Of a stretch of DNA of 64,000 nucleotides, positions 54,617-63,176 are shown piece by piece. Every line of letters begins with the position of its first letter. Within the stretch, counting starts at the first letter, position 1. Source of the DNA: Niabella beijingensis (lineage in GTDB: Bacteria; Bacteroidota; Bacteroidia; Chitinophagales; Chitinophagaceae); the NCBI RefSeq assembly GCF_020034665.1, contig NZ_JAIQDI010000002.1, positions 1,116,001-1,180,000 of the forward strand, in the 5' to 3' direction. The notes beneath the pieces were generated by a model that was not told the origin of the DNA, made no database searches, and worked only from the letters and a program-made list of their open reading frames with translations. A program made the translations under genes and the position numbers.

Positions 54617-54635
54617 AAATATGTACGACATATTT
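54617..54635. promoter_or_regulatory. GntR-type operator at the catabolic operon start
   Basis: A perfect inverted repeat AAATATGT-ACG-ACATATTT with 8-bp arms, directly after the -7 box and over the expected start point. This is the same geometry as the operator at nanO. Confidence 0.75.
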
Positions 54636-54746
54636 TTTCTAATGCCATTGCCGTACAGAATGATTGCAGCACCAGAAAGGTCTTGTGGATGGATATGACA
54701 GGGCGTTGCCATACGCTTCGTATTGAATTAATAACACAAATAAGGT

Positions 54747-55649
54747 ATGAATTTTCAATTTAGCGGCCTGTGGTCCGCAATGTTTACGCCGACGGATGCA
54801 ACCGGCGCACCCGAAATGGAGCAGCTGGGAAAATTAACTGAATTACTGATTGCGCAGGAACAGGATGGTCTTTACATCCTGGGCTCTACAGGACAGGGCG
54901 TGTTGTTTACAGAGGACCAACGGAAGGCCGTATTAAAGGAAGTGACCCGGATAACTGCCGGCCGCCTGCCGGTAATGGTGCAGGTGGGTGCGCTTACAAC
55001 TGCAGAGTCGGTACGGCTGGCACAGCATGCGGCAGCACATGGGGCGGATGCCATTTCTTCCGTAGGGCCTATCTATTTTACTGGTTCTGCTGAAAATGCA
55101 TTACAACATTACCGGGCAATTGCCGGCGCAACGGACCTGCCTTTTTTCCCCTACCAGTTGGGCAGTAATACGATGGGAGATATTTCACTTTTTATCGACC
55201 GGTTATTAGCGATCCCGAATGTTGCGGGGATGAAACTGACCACGGGGCAATTGATGGAGATCAGCTCCATTCATCTGAAAGCCGGAGACCGTCTGCAATT
55301 ATTCAGCGGGGCGGACGAGCTGATGTGTCATGCAAGCCTTTGCGGTGCGGCCGGGGCGATCGGCTCCTTTTATAATTTATGGGGACCGGCCTGTCAGAAA
55401 GTACTCCGGTCCTTTAAGAATGGCGATTATGAGCTGGGCAAATCGTTCATGCTTGAATTTCAAAAAGCCATTTTATATGTTCTTCCAAATGTCTGGACCT
55501 TCTTCAGAAAAACAATGCAGCTGAAGTATGGAATTGATATCGGGCCTGCCAAAGCCCCCCTGGGTACCAACCAAAAAGAATGGAGCGATGATGAGGTACG
55601 GGCTATTTCCGACCGGATCGATTCGGTTGCCGGTTTAATCGCAGTGTAG
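54747..55649 (+). CDS. DHDPS/NAL-family class I aldolase (lyase), substrate unknown
   Basis: A 300-residue cytosolic aldolase, first gene of the rightward operon. 'LGSTGQG' (45-51), Tyr136 in 'FFPYQLGSN' and the Schiff-base Lys163 in 'GMKLTTG' mark the family. It differs from the NanA at 45697: the Glu of GSTGE is Gln, and the 'Y-H-I-P' loop after the catalytic Tyr is 'Y-Q-L-G'. The enzyme probably makes or splits a 2-keto-3-deoxy acid with release of pyruvate, but its substrate may not be Neu5Ac. Context (a propeller protein, esterase and deacylase follow) suggests a modified acid sugar. The next chosen start is 48 bp downstream. Confidence 0.83.
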   Translation: MNFQFSGLWSAMFTPTDATGAPEMEQLGKLTELLIAQEQDGLYILGSTGQGVLFTEDQRKAVLKEVTRITAGRLPVMVQVGALTTAESVRLAQHAAAHGADAISSVGPIYFTGSAENALQHYRAIAGATDLPFFPYQLGSNTMGDISLFIDRLLAIPNVAGMKLTTGQLMEISSIHLKAGDRLQLFSGADELMCHASLCGAAGAIGSFYNLWGPACQKVLRSFKNGDYELGKSFMLEFQKAILYVLPNVWTFFRKTMQLKYGIDIGPAKAPLGTNQKEWSDDEVRAISDRIDSVAGLIAV

Positions 55650-55697
55650 AACATGGTATCGTGCAGTCATTAATAATTGTTCACCAAACTAAAATAT

Positions 55698-56873
55698 ATG
55701 ATCCGTTTTTCTTTTAATAAACCGGGACAGGGCATTATCGCCGGCAGGCAGATTGCAGCAACTGCAATGGTTTTTTGTATACTGCTGTCCGCCTGTTCTT
55801 CCGGTAAAAGGTCCGCTTCCTCAACCGGTGCCCTTCATGATATTGTTTTAAAACTTCCTCCGGGACAGGACAATCCCCGGAACAGCGAAGGCTCTTTTGT
55901 GACGCTGAAGGATGGTCGTATTTTATTTGTTTACTCCCGGTATACCGGTATTAATTCCGGTGATCATGCTCCCGCTTACCTGGCGGGCAGGTATTCTTCC
56001 GACGGAGGTAAAACATGGACCGCACAGGATGTAAAAATTGTGGACCGGGAAGGCGGTATGAATGTGATGTCGGTATCCCTGCTGCGTTTGAAAAACGGAA
56101 CGATCGCCTTATTTTATTTAAGAAAGAACTCGACAGTTGATTGTATACCGGTGGTCCGCTTTTCGGATGATGAGGCCAAAACATGGAGCGCACCGGTGGA
56201 TTGTATTACAGATCAGCAGGGATATTTTGTACTGAACAATGACCGGGTGATCCAGTTGGCGGATGGCCGGCTGATGCTGGCGGTGGCAAAACATTCCAGT
56301 CCGTCTGATTCCAAATGGCTGGAAAAAGGAGCATTGTTCGCCTACTATTCCGATGATAACGGCAGGACCTGGACGGCAGGTCAGCAGGTGCCGACACCGG
56401 CCGGTATTATTACCCAGGAACCGGGGCTGGTAGCGCTAAAGGACGGGAGGGTAATGATGTATATAAGGGCCAGCGGAGGTTCACAATATGTATCCTATTC
56501 AAAAGACCGCGGGGCAGGCTGGAGCACAGCTGTTCCGTTTAATCTGAAGTCGCCCGTTTCGCCGGCTACGATTGAACGGATCCCGTCCACAGGCGATCTG
56601 CTGGCGGTTTGGAATAACAACGATGGGTCAGTGGCTGCTATTAAAGGGAAACGGACCCCTTTAACCGTAGCAGTTTCAAAAGACGACGGAAAGTCCTGGA
56701 TTCATATTAAGAATCTGGAAGCAGATCCGGACGGATGGTATTGCTATACGGCGATCCACTTTTATAAAAAAAATGTGTTGCTGGCTTATTGCGCAGGTAG
56801 TCAGAAAACAAAAACACATTTGTCGGTTACTGATATTTCCCGTTTCCCGCTGACGGATTTATATAAGTTTTAA
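55698..56873 (+). CDS. Sialidase-like BNR-repeat lipoprotein
   Basis: A 391-residue lipoprotein (lipobox 'CILLSAC', Cys33) starting at ATG 55698; an in-frame TTG at 55677 is less likely. The propeller carries five Asp-boxes (SSDGGKTW, SDDEAKTW, SDDNGRTW, SKDRGAGW, SKDDGKSW). The N-terminal part has 'NPRNSEGSFVTLKDGRIL' in place of the GH33 'RIP' motif, so I would not call it a proven sialidase. It could be a glycosidase on a different acid sugar or a binding protein. It resembles the interrupted gene at 52455 in size and build and may be its working counterpart. It is 2 bp from the next gene. Confidence 0.8.
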   Translation: MIRFSFNKPGQGIIAGRQIAATAMVFCILLSACSSGKRSASSTGALHDIVLKLPPGQDNPRNSEGSFVTLKDGRILFVYSRYTGINSGDHAPAYLAGRYSSDGGKTWTAQDVKIVDREGGMNVMSVSLLRLKNGTIALFYLRKNSTVDCIPVVRFSDDEAKTWSAPVDCITDQQGYFVLNNDRVIQLADGRLMLAVAKHSSPSDSKWLEKGALFAYYSDDNGRTWTAGQQVPTPAGIITQEPGLVALKDGRVMMYIRASGGSQYVSYSKDRGAGWSTAVPFNLKSPVSPATIERIPSTGDLLAVWNNNDGSVAAIKGKRTPLTVAVSKDDGKSWIHIKNLEADPDGWYCYTAIHFYKKNVLLAYCAGSQKTKTHLSVTDISRFPLTDLYKF

Positions 56874-56875
56874 AT

Positions 56876-57667
56876 ATGTTGAACCGCAGACGCTTTCTTG
56901 GAAATCTTTGTGCCGTAACTGCAGGTGCTTCCCTGCTGGCGAAAACAGGCGGGGCAATGCCGCACAGTGCGCTTGGAAGCGGAGACGACAAGGAAAAGAT
57001 AGCGCTGTTGTTGAAAGCAGGCACGCCTAATAAATGGCTCTTTACGGGCGATAGCATTACCCAGGGCGCAAAACATACGCACGGGATGCGTTCTTATGTT
57101 GAGATCTTTTCCGAAAGGATACGATGGGAATTGGGCAGGGTAAGAGATGCCGTTATCAACACTGCCGTTAGCGGAAATACCAGCAGGGACCTGATCGAAG
57201 ATATTGAATGGCGCCTGCTTCAGTATAAACCGCAGGCTGTATTCATAATGCTGGGAACGAATGACGCCGTGGTACAGAAAGATGTACCGGTTGAACTGTT
57301 TCAACGGAATATCAGAACACTGGTGGAAAGGGTACGGGGTATAAATGCAGTGCCTGTATTACTGAGCCCCAATCCGATAGTAGAAGCAAAAGCTCCGGAG
57401 CGTGCGGCGCTTAGAAACTATATTCAGGCCCTTCGGGAAACAGCGGGGTCAGCGTCGGTAACGTTGGTGGATGTCTGGGACAAATGGAATACGGAACTGG
57501 CAAAAAAATACAAGGGCCTGCAGGAGGATCAACTGCTCAATGATCCGCTGCATCCCAATGGCCGGGGCCACCGTGAAATCGCAATGATGCTGTTCCGGTC
57601 GCTTTCAATTTTTAATGAAAAAGACCCGACCTGTGGCGGGGAATATTATGAGAATAAAAACTGGTGA
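56876..57667 (+). CDS. Exported SGNH/GDSL-type esterase
   Basis: A 263-residue protein with a twin-arginine-like N-terminus ('MLNRRRFLGNLCAVTAGASLL'). SGNH blocks are 'FTGDSITQG' (Ser60), 'NTAVSGNTS', 'MLGTNDA' and 'NDPLHPNGRGH' (Asp/His pair). It probably removes an ester-linked acyl group, such as acetyl, from the operon's substrate before or after uptake. Its last 20 bp overlap the start of the next gene, so the two are translationally linked. Substrate unknown. Confidence 0.84.
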   Translation: MLNRRRFLGNLCAVTAGASLLAKTGGAMPHSALGSGDDKEKIALLLKAGTPNKWLFTGDSITQGAKHTHGMRSYVEIFSERIRWELGRVRDAVINTAVSGNTSRDLIEDIEWRLLQYKPQAVFIMLGTNDAVVQKDVPVELFQRNIRTLVERVRGINAVPVLLSPNPIVEAKAPERAALRNYIQALRETAGSASVTLVDVWDKWNTELAKKYKGLQEDQLLNDPLHPNGRGHREIAMMLFRSLSIFNEKDPTCGGEYYENKNW

Positions 57668-58559
57668 ACATAGCATCGAGATACAAAGCGGTCATGCAGG
57701 CCCCCATATATTGATCGTGGCCGGCGTTCATGGTGATGAATATGAACCCATGATCGCGGTTATGGAACTGCGTAAGCTGCTCGAAGGTAGTTTAAGCAGG
57801 GGAAGGGTGACACTTATCACGATTGCCAATGTATCCGCCTACCAGGCGGGGAAGCGAACAGGCATTGATTCACTGGACCTGGCAAGGACCTGTCCGGGAA
57901 ACCAGGACGGTTCCGAAACCGAGGCTGCCGCCTTTGTTCTTTCCGGCTCTATCCGGGAATGTGATTACCTTATTGATATGCACACCGGGGGTGCCCTGTT
58001 TGAACTGTTTCCCCTGTGTGGTTACATGCTTCACCGGAATGAGGAGATCCTGGAAACCCAGCGTTTAATGGCGGCGGCATTTAACCTTCCGCTGATCTGG
58101 GGTACAGATGCACAACCCGATGGCAGGACATTATCTGTTGCAAGAGATGAGGGCATACCCGCCATCTATGTGGAATACGGAGGCGGAAACAATGTCGACC
58201 GCTCGATTATTGATGCCTGTGTTAAAGGATGCCTGGGTGTGTTAGCACACCTTAATGTTCTCAAAGAGGGCGTATTTAAGCGGGGCGATCGGGAAGTGTT
58301 GTACCGGGTGGAGGATGATCAGCCGGATAGTGGTTTTTTACAGGGGAAAATGCGCTGCGCCTTTGACGGCATCTTCATTCCCGGTGTAAAGGTAGGTGCA
58401 ATGGTTGAGGAGGGACAGGAATGGGGTGTTGTCTTTGATCCGGTGGAACAGGCCGTGCATCCTGTTTTTGCGGATGCATCGGGACTGGTGCTGTTTATCC
58501 GGAAGGAGCCACGCGTTAATAAGGGAGCGTCCCTGGGAGGCATATTGAAAATAAAATAA
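57648..58559 (+). CDS. Succinylglutamate desuccinylase/aspartoacylase-family deacylase
   Basis: A 303-residue cytosolic zinc enzyme starting at ATG 57648, inside the end of the esterase gene. An earlier ATG at 57615 is possible, but the fold begins at 'MRIKTGEHSIEI'. Zinc ligands are His28 and Glu31 in 'AGVHGDEYEP' and His112 in 'DMHTGG'; the catalytic Glu176 lies in 'YVEYGGG'. Family members (AstE, ASPA and many uncharacterised proteins) cut N-acyl amide bonds of amino acids. In this operon it could free an amino group from an N-acylated intermediate. The next gene starts 14 bp later. Confidence 0.82.
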   Translation: MRIKTGEHSIEIQSGHAGPHILIVAGVHGDEYEPMIAVMELRKLLEGSLSRGRVTLITIANVSAYQAGKRTGIDSLDLARTCPGNQDGSETEAAAFVLSGSIRECDYLIDMHTGGALFELFPLCGYMLHRNEEILETQRLMAAAFNLPLIWGTDAQPDGRTLSVARDEGIPAIYVEYGGGNNVDRSIIDACVKGCLGVLAHLNVLKEGVFKRGDREVLYRVEDDQPDSGFLQGKMRCAFDGIFIPGVKVGAMVEEGQEWGVVFDPVEQAVHPVFADASGLVLFIRKEPRVNKGASLGGILKIK

Positions 58560-58573
58560 TTTAATGATCAGGT

Positions 58574-59389
58574 ATGAATGATGTTGCTGGTGTTGTATTA
58601 TTAACGGGAGCTGCGGGCGGTATTGGCCGGGCAGCAGCGATAAAGTTTGCCCGCGAGGGATTTGCCCTGGCACTGGTTGATTGGGATGGTGACGGATTAC
58701 AGGAAACGGCTGCCTGTATCCGGGTGTACGGACGCGAATTGGTTTTATTTTCCGGCGATCTTCAGGATATGGGTTTTATTCAGGAGGTGGTAACTACCTG
58801 TATGTTAAAATGGGGCCAGATAGATGTTTTGGTCAATAATGCCGCCTGGCGTTCAATTGAAACCCTGAATACGATCACTCTTGAGAACTGGGAAAAAACG
58901 ATCCGGATCAACCTTACAGCCCCGGCCTTCCTGTCGAGAACTGTAGTCAATGCGCTTATCCCTTCCGGGAAAAGCTGTGTCATCATTAACGTTTCAAGTA
59001 TTATGGCCGGCCAGGCCGGGGGATATGCACCGGCCTATACGGTCTGCAAAGGAGCACTTGAAAGTCTTACTTACGAACTGGCGGTGTTATATGGTTCCAG
59101 GGGGATCCGGGTGGTGGCGGTCCGGCCGGGCAATGTGAATACTTCGCTGAGTAACGATTATACAGATGAACAGGAACAAAATATAAGTGCTGAGATCGGC
59201 AGAGAGATCAACGACCGAACACCACTCGGCCGGCCTGCGGCACCGGGGGAAATTGCCGATTTGATCTTTTTGATCAGTACGCCCGCTGCATCGTATTTAA
59301 CCGGAACCACGGTTACGGTGGACGGTGGACTGTCCCGGAATTTCAGTTCTTATGCAGTTAAAAAACGTTTAAAACCAGACGAGTTTTGA
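58574..59389 (+). CDS. SDR-family NAD(P)-dependent oxidoreductase
   Basis: A 271-residue classical SDR. The nucleotide-binding 'TGAAGGIGRA' (11-20), 'DVLVNNAAW', Asn113, Ser142 in 'NVSSIMAG' and the Tyr155-x3-Lys159 pair in 'AYTVCKGAL' are all present; 'VDGGLSRN' closes the fold. Asp36 at the end of the second strand ('LALVDWD') favours NAD over NADP. It oxidises or reduces a hydroxyl/keto group of the pathway intermediate. Its TGA overlaps the TTG start of the next gene (TTGA), a coupled arrangement. Confidence 0.9.
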   Translation: MNDVAGVVLLTGAAGGIGRAAAIKFAREGFALALVDWDGDGLQETAACIRVYGRELVLFSGDLQDMGFIQEVVTTCMLKWGQIDVLVNNAAWRSIETLNTITLENWEKTIRINLTAPAFLSRTVVNALIPSGKSCVIINVSSIMAGQAGGYAPAYTVCKGALESLTYELAVLYGSRGIRVVAVRPGNVNTSLSNDYTDEQEQNISAEIGREINDRTPLGRPAAPGEIADLIFLISTPAASYLTGTTVTVDGGLSRNFSSYAVKKRLKPDEF

Positions 59390-60492
59390 AAGGTATCTGG
59401 AAATATAAGTCCTTGCTGCCGGAGATCGGCGCTGCGCACCGGATCACATTGGGCGAAGGGAATACGCCTTTGATCAGGGCGCGCAATATTGGTGATCTCC
59501 TGGGGCTGAAGGCACTTTATTTTAAACTGGAACAACTGAACCCTACGGGTTCTTATAAAGACCGGTTCGCTGCCGTGGCGGTTTCTGATTTGTACCGGCG
59601 AAAAGTGCCTTTCTTCCTCGCCACCTCCAGTGGCAATACGGGTGCTGCTTTGGCCGCTTACGGGGCCGCTTCGGATATCCGGTGCTTTTTGTCCATTGTA
59701 GACGGCGCGCCGGCTGGCAAGATCAGGCAAATGGGCATTTACGGTGCGGATATCTTTATGATAAAAAAATTTGGGATCTCCCGGTCGGTAACGGAGAATG
59801 TAATGCAGCAGCTCCGGAAACTGGCAACGCAATTCCGTACCAATGTTGAAATAAGTGCCTATTGTTATTCACCCGTTGGTATGTCGGGAGTAGAAACCAT
59901 TGCTTTTGAAATAGCGGAAGCGCTTCCACAGGTGCAGCATGTATTTGTGCCTGCGGGAGGCGGTGGTCTTACCCTTGCCGTTATAAAGGGGTTTGAAAAG
60001 TGGAGAAAACTGCATACCGGCTTTTACCGGCCTTCTGTTTTTTGCGTGCAGCCGGAAGGAAATGACACCATTGCCGGCGCGCTGGAAACGGACCTGCAGT
60101 TGCCGCAAGGCCTGGCAAAGAGCACCACATCAATAAGCGGCCTGCAGGTGCCCAATATACTGGACGGGAACCGCATTATTTTAAAGGCCAGATCAGGAAA
60201 GATAAAAGGAGCAGTGGTTACCGACGCGGATGTATATGAATGTCAGAAACAACTGGCACAGCTGGAGGGTATTTATTGCGAACCGGCGGGAGCTGTGGCG
60301 CTGGCAGGCTTAAAAAAGGCGCTGATTTCCGGAACCATCAGGCAGACAGACAAAGTGGTTTGTTTGGTTACGGGACATGGATTTAAAGATCCCCTTTCAG
60401 GAAACCGCATCTTTTCAGGAGATACCTGTAAGTACTTTAACAGGACCGCTGAATCGATCTCGCATATTAAAAACAGTGTTTTGGATAGTTAA
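59386..60492 (+). CDS. Threonine synthase-fold PLP-dependent lyase
   Basis: A 368-residue fold-type II PLP enzyme. The PLP Lys58 is in 'LNPTGSYKDRF', the phosphate and substrate loop in 'ATSSGNTGAALA', the glycine loop in 'VPAGGGGLT', and the C-terminal 'VTGHGFKDP' is typical of threonine synthases. The start is TTG 59386, overlapping the SDR stop; no ATG lies ahead of the PLP-binding region. No homoserine pathway gene is nearby and RidA follows, so elimination of ammonia from a hydroxy- or amino-acid is more likely than threonine synthesis. The reaction is inference. Confidence 0.83.
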   Translation: MKGIWKYKSLLPEIGAAHRITLGEGNTPLIRARNIGDLLGLKALYFKLEQLNPTGSYKDRFAAVAVSDLYRRKVPFFLATSSGNTGAALAAYGAASDIRCFLSIVDGAPAGKIRQMGIYGADIFMIKKFGISRSVTENVMQQLRKLATQFRTNVEISAYCYSPVGMSGVETIAFEIAEALPQVQHVFVPAGGGGLTLAVIKGFEKWRKLHTGFYRPSVFCVQPEGNDTIAGALETDLQLPQGLAKSTTSISGLQVPNILDGNRIILKARSGKIKGAVVTDADVYECQKQLAQLEGIYCEPAGAVALAGLKKALISGTIRQTDKVVCLVTGHGFKDPLSGNRIFSGDTCKYFNRTAESISHIKNSVLDS

Positions 60493-60504
60493 AATTTTTA
60501 AGTA

Positions 60505-60879
60505 ATGAAAGAAGTTGTAGCAGGGGAGCTGATTCCTCAAAGTCACTTGCCGTTTTCGCCTGCCATCCGGAGTGGTGATTTTTTATTCATTTCGGGCCAG
60601 GCCTCCGTGGATCTGGAGGGCAATATTATCAACGGGAGTTTCGGCGACGAATGCCGGCGTTCCTTTGATAATCTGAAACGTATTGTTGAAGGGGCAGGTC
60701 TTTCCCTGGAAGATGTTATTCAGGTGCGCAACTATGTAGCGGACCAAAAGGATCTGACCGAATTCAATAAGATTTACCGGGAATATTTTACAACGCCTTT
60801 CCCCGCAAGAACCACATTGATCGGGTGTTTAGGAACCTTGTTAAAATTTGAAGTAGACGCGATAGCCCGCTATAAATAA
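60505..60879 (+). CDS. ridA: RidA family enamine/imine deaminase
   Basis: A 124-residue trimer-forming protein. 'FISGQASVD', Arg102 in 'FPARTTLIG' and Glu116 in 'KFEVDAIARY' are the substrate-binding and catalytic positions of active RidA proteins. RidA speeds hydrolysis of reactive 2-aminoacrylate or other enamines to keto acids and ammonia. Directly after a PLP lyase (12 bp) and 1 bp before the M81 gene, it most likely clears that lyase's enamine product. A general housekeeping role is also possible. Confidence 0.9.
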   Translation: MKEVVAGELIPQSHLPFSPAIRSGDFLFISGQASVDLEGNIINGSFGDECRRSFDNLKRIVEGAGLSLEDVIQVRNYVADQKDLTEFNKIYREYFTTPFPARTTLIGCLGTLLKFEVDAIARYK

Positions 60880-60880
60880 A

Positions 60881-62350
60881 ATGAAGAAGATCGCTTTAAT
60901 AGGTATTTATCACGAATCCAATACGTTTAATAAACGGCCCACGGTCTATGCCGATTTTGTAAATGGTCATTTATTAAAAGGTGCGGATATTGTTGCGCAT
61001 TATAAGAATGCGCATCACGAAATCGGTGGGTTTATTGAGGCATTGAATGATGCGCATATTGAGCTGATCCCGGTTATGTATGCGGAAGCCGCACCGGGAG
61101 GAACCGTTACAACGGAAACCTATCTGCGTCTGAAAGCAGAACTTGGTGCATTGCTGCAACAGGTACTGCCCGTAGACGGGGTATTGGTAGCGCCGCACGG
61201 AGCAGGGGTTTGCGAGGATTATCCGGATATGGATGGCGACTGGCTTTCCTACGTGCGGGCGTTGGTGGGTACGGAAGTGCCCATTGTAGGAACACTGGAT
61301 CCGCATGCCAACGTCAGCCTCTTAATGATCGAAAAAACAAATGCACTCTTTGCCTATGCCACCAACCCGCATCTGGATCAGCGGGCAACAGGGATTAAGG
61401 CGGCTCAATTGCTGAAGCGTCTGCTTTTTGAAAATACCGTATTCCGGCAACGTCTTATTCAGCTCCCGCTTTCAATAAGCATCGAACAGCAAAATACGAA
61501 TTGTGAGCCCTGCCTTTCCCTTTACCGCGAAGTGCAGCGAACTGCCGCAGATCATGGTGCATTGCATGTAAGCATCATCCTGGGCTTCCCTTATGCGGAT
61601 GTTCCTGAGATGGGAACGTCATTAATACTGATAACGGAGGGAGATAGTAACTGGGAACAACTGATCACACAATTGAGATCCTGTTTCTTTAGCCGCCTGC
61701 AGCAATTCCGGGGTGAAAAGCTCCGGCTTCAGGCTGTTTTGCCGGATGCCGGTGCATTGAAGAAACCGGTACTGCTGCTGGATATGGGGGATAATGTTGG
61801 CGGGGGCGCTGCCGGTACAAGTATGTACCTCATGGATCTGCTGGAAGCGGCGGGACAAACCCGGGCTTGTATCTGCATTACACATGCTGCAACAGTGGAA
61901 GCTATTGCCCGGTTTGAAACGGGCGACCGTTTCGAGCTCTCTTTTGGGCATATAGATACATTAAACAGGGAAGCGCCTTATTCCGTAACGCTGATCAGCC
62001 GCGGGGACGGCTTTTTTACGGAACCCGATCCAAGGCATGGAGGACAGTCGGCATTCAACATGGGGAAGGTGGTGGTCCTGAAAACAGCGAATCAAAATAC
62101 AATTATTGTTTCATCTCTTAAAGTGCCCCCTTTTAGCAGCAGGCAGTTAACCAGTTTGGGTATTGTACTTGAAGAACAGAACTGGATTATCGCAAAAGGG
62201 GTGAATGCCCCGATAGCAGCCTTTAAGGATAGCTGTGCAACGATCCTGCAGGTGGATACACCTGGGGAAACCTGCGCAGACATCACAACGTTTAGTTTTA
62301 AAAACAGGAGTGTACCGCTATATCCATTTGAAGCGATCAGAGATGTATAA
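60881..62350 (+). CDS. M81 family metallohydrolase (MlrC-like)
   Basis: A 489-residue cytosolic protein. 'YHESNTF' (His11), 'VAPHGAGV', 'GTLDPHANVS' (Asp140, His142) and 'MGDNVGGGAAG' (about 296-306) mark MlrC/M81 proteins, whose founding member degrades linearised microcystin. Most members have unknown substrates and probably cut amide bonds of small molecules. Length is normal and the metal-site residues are present. Its stop overlaps the next start by 8 bp. Within this operon it may open or cleave an amide-containing intermediate, which is inference. Confidence 0.85.
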   Translation: MKKIALIGIYHESNTFNKRPTVYADFVNGHLLKGADIVAHYKNAHHEIGGFIEALNDAHIELIPVMYAEAAPGGTVTTETYLRLKAELGALLQQVLPVDGVLVAPHGAGVCEDYPDMDGDWLSYVRALVGTEVPIVGTLDPHANVSLLMIEKTNALFAYATNPHLDQRATGIKAAQLLKRLLFENTVFRQRLIQLPLSISIEQQNTNCEPCLSLYREVQRTAADHGALHVSIILGFPYADVPEMGTSLILITEGDSNWEQLITQLRSCFFSRLQQFRGEKLRLQAVLPDAGALKKPVLLLDMGDNVGGGAAGTSMYLMDLLEAAGQTRACICITHAATVEAIARFETGDRFELSFGHIDTLNREAPYSVTLISRGDGFFTEPDPRHGGQSAFNMGKVVVLKTANQNTIIVSSLKVPPFSSRQLTSLGIVLEEQNWIIAKGVNAPIAAFKDSCATILQVDTPGETCADITTFSFKNRSVPLYPFEAIRDV

Positions 62351-63176
62351 AAATCAGATTTTCCAGGAGTTTAAAGGAAGAACGCTTGTGCTTCCACAGC
62401 CTTTTTATACCGAAGGACCGGTAATAGATAAGGAAGGTAATTTATTTGTTACAAATTTAAAAGGAGGTCAGCTCCTGAGAATTGACAAAAATGGCAACAC
62501 TTCAGTGTGGGCTGAAACAACCTGTCCGAACGGGCAAATGATCAATGAGAAAGGGATACATCTGGTTTGTGACAGTGTGGAAGGAAGCATCAAGCGATTT
62601 GATAAAAAGGGGAGGCCGGATAAGGTTGTCATGAACGGGTTTATTTCCGATCATAAGATCTGTTGCCCCAATGACCTGGTAAGTGACAATAATGGCGGGT
62701 TCTTTTTTACGGACTCGGTCCGGCATTGCGGGATTGTGGGATATGTCGATCGTTTCGGAGCAAAGAGGATCATTGCCCGGAACCTGGACTATCCCAATGG
62801 TTTAGCGCTCAATCCCTTCACCCACCGGTTATACATAGCGGAAAGCTACCGGAACCGCATCCTGGTAACCGACCTGCGGAAGCCCTGGAATAGTCCCGGG
62901 ATCTTTTGTGACCTCCCGGCAAACCCGTCGGGGAAAAAGAACGGTAACCTGCCGGATGGATTGGCGCTGGATTGCTTCCACAATCTTTGGGTCGCGCATT
63001 ACGGGATGTCCTGTTTATGGATTTTAAATGACCGCGGCCAGTGTATCGGTAAATATGATACGGGTATCACCCTTACCTCCAATGTTTTTATGAATGATGA
63101 TTTTTTGCTGGTTACCGGAGGAACAGGGGAGCCGGGCCCCGGAATTATAAAAATTGTAAAAATGCACAGGAGATGA
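62343..63176 (+). CDS. SMP-30/gluconolactonase-like protein
   Basis: A 277-residue six-bladed propeller starting at ATG 62343; earlier in-frame starts lie deep inside the M81 gene. The divalent-metal ligands expected in the family are seen: Glu24 in 'FYTEGPVID', Asn110 in 'CPNDLVSD', Asn152 in 'DYPNGLALN' and Asp205 in 'LPDGLALD'. These enzymes hydrolyse sugar lactones to aldonic acids. A lactone could be formed by the SDR or by the aldo/keto reductase next door. The stop overlaps the next start (ATGA). No signal peptide, so it acts in the cytosol. Confidence 0.86.
   Translation: MYKNQIFQEFKGRTLVLPQPFYTEGPVIDKEGNLFVTNLKGGQLLRIDKNGNTSVWAETTCPNGQMINEKGIHLVCDSVEGSIKRFDKKGRPDKVVMNGFISDHKICCPNDLVSDNNGGFFFTDSVRHCGIVGYVDRFGAKRIIARNLDYPNGLALNPFTHRLYIAESYRNRILVTDLRKPWNSPGIFCDLPANPSGKKNGNLPDGLALDCFHNLWVAHYGMSCLWILNDRGQCIGKYDTGITLTSNVFMNDDFLLVTGGTGEPGPGIIKIVKMHRR

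Noticed and set aside
59386..60492. Housekeeping threonine synthase
   Set aside because: The motifs fit the fold, but there is no thrA/thrB neighbour, and it is embedded in a regulated catabolic operon next to RidA.
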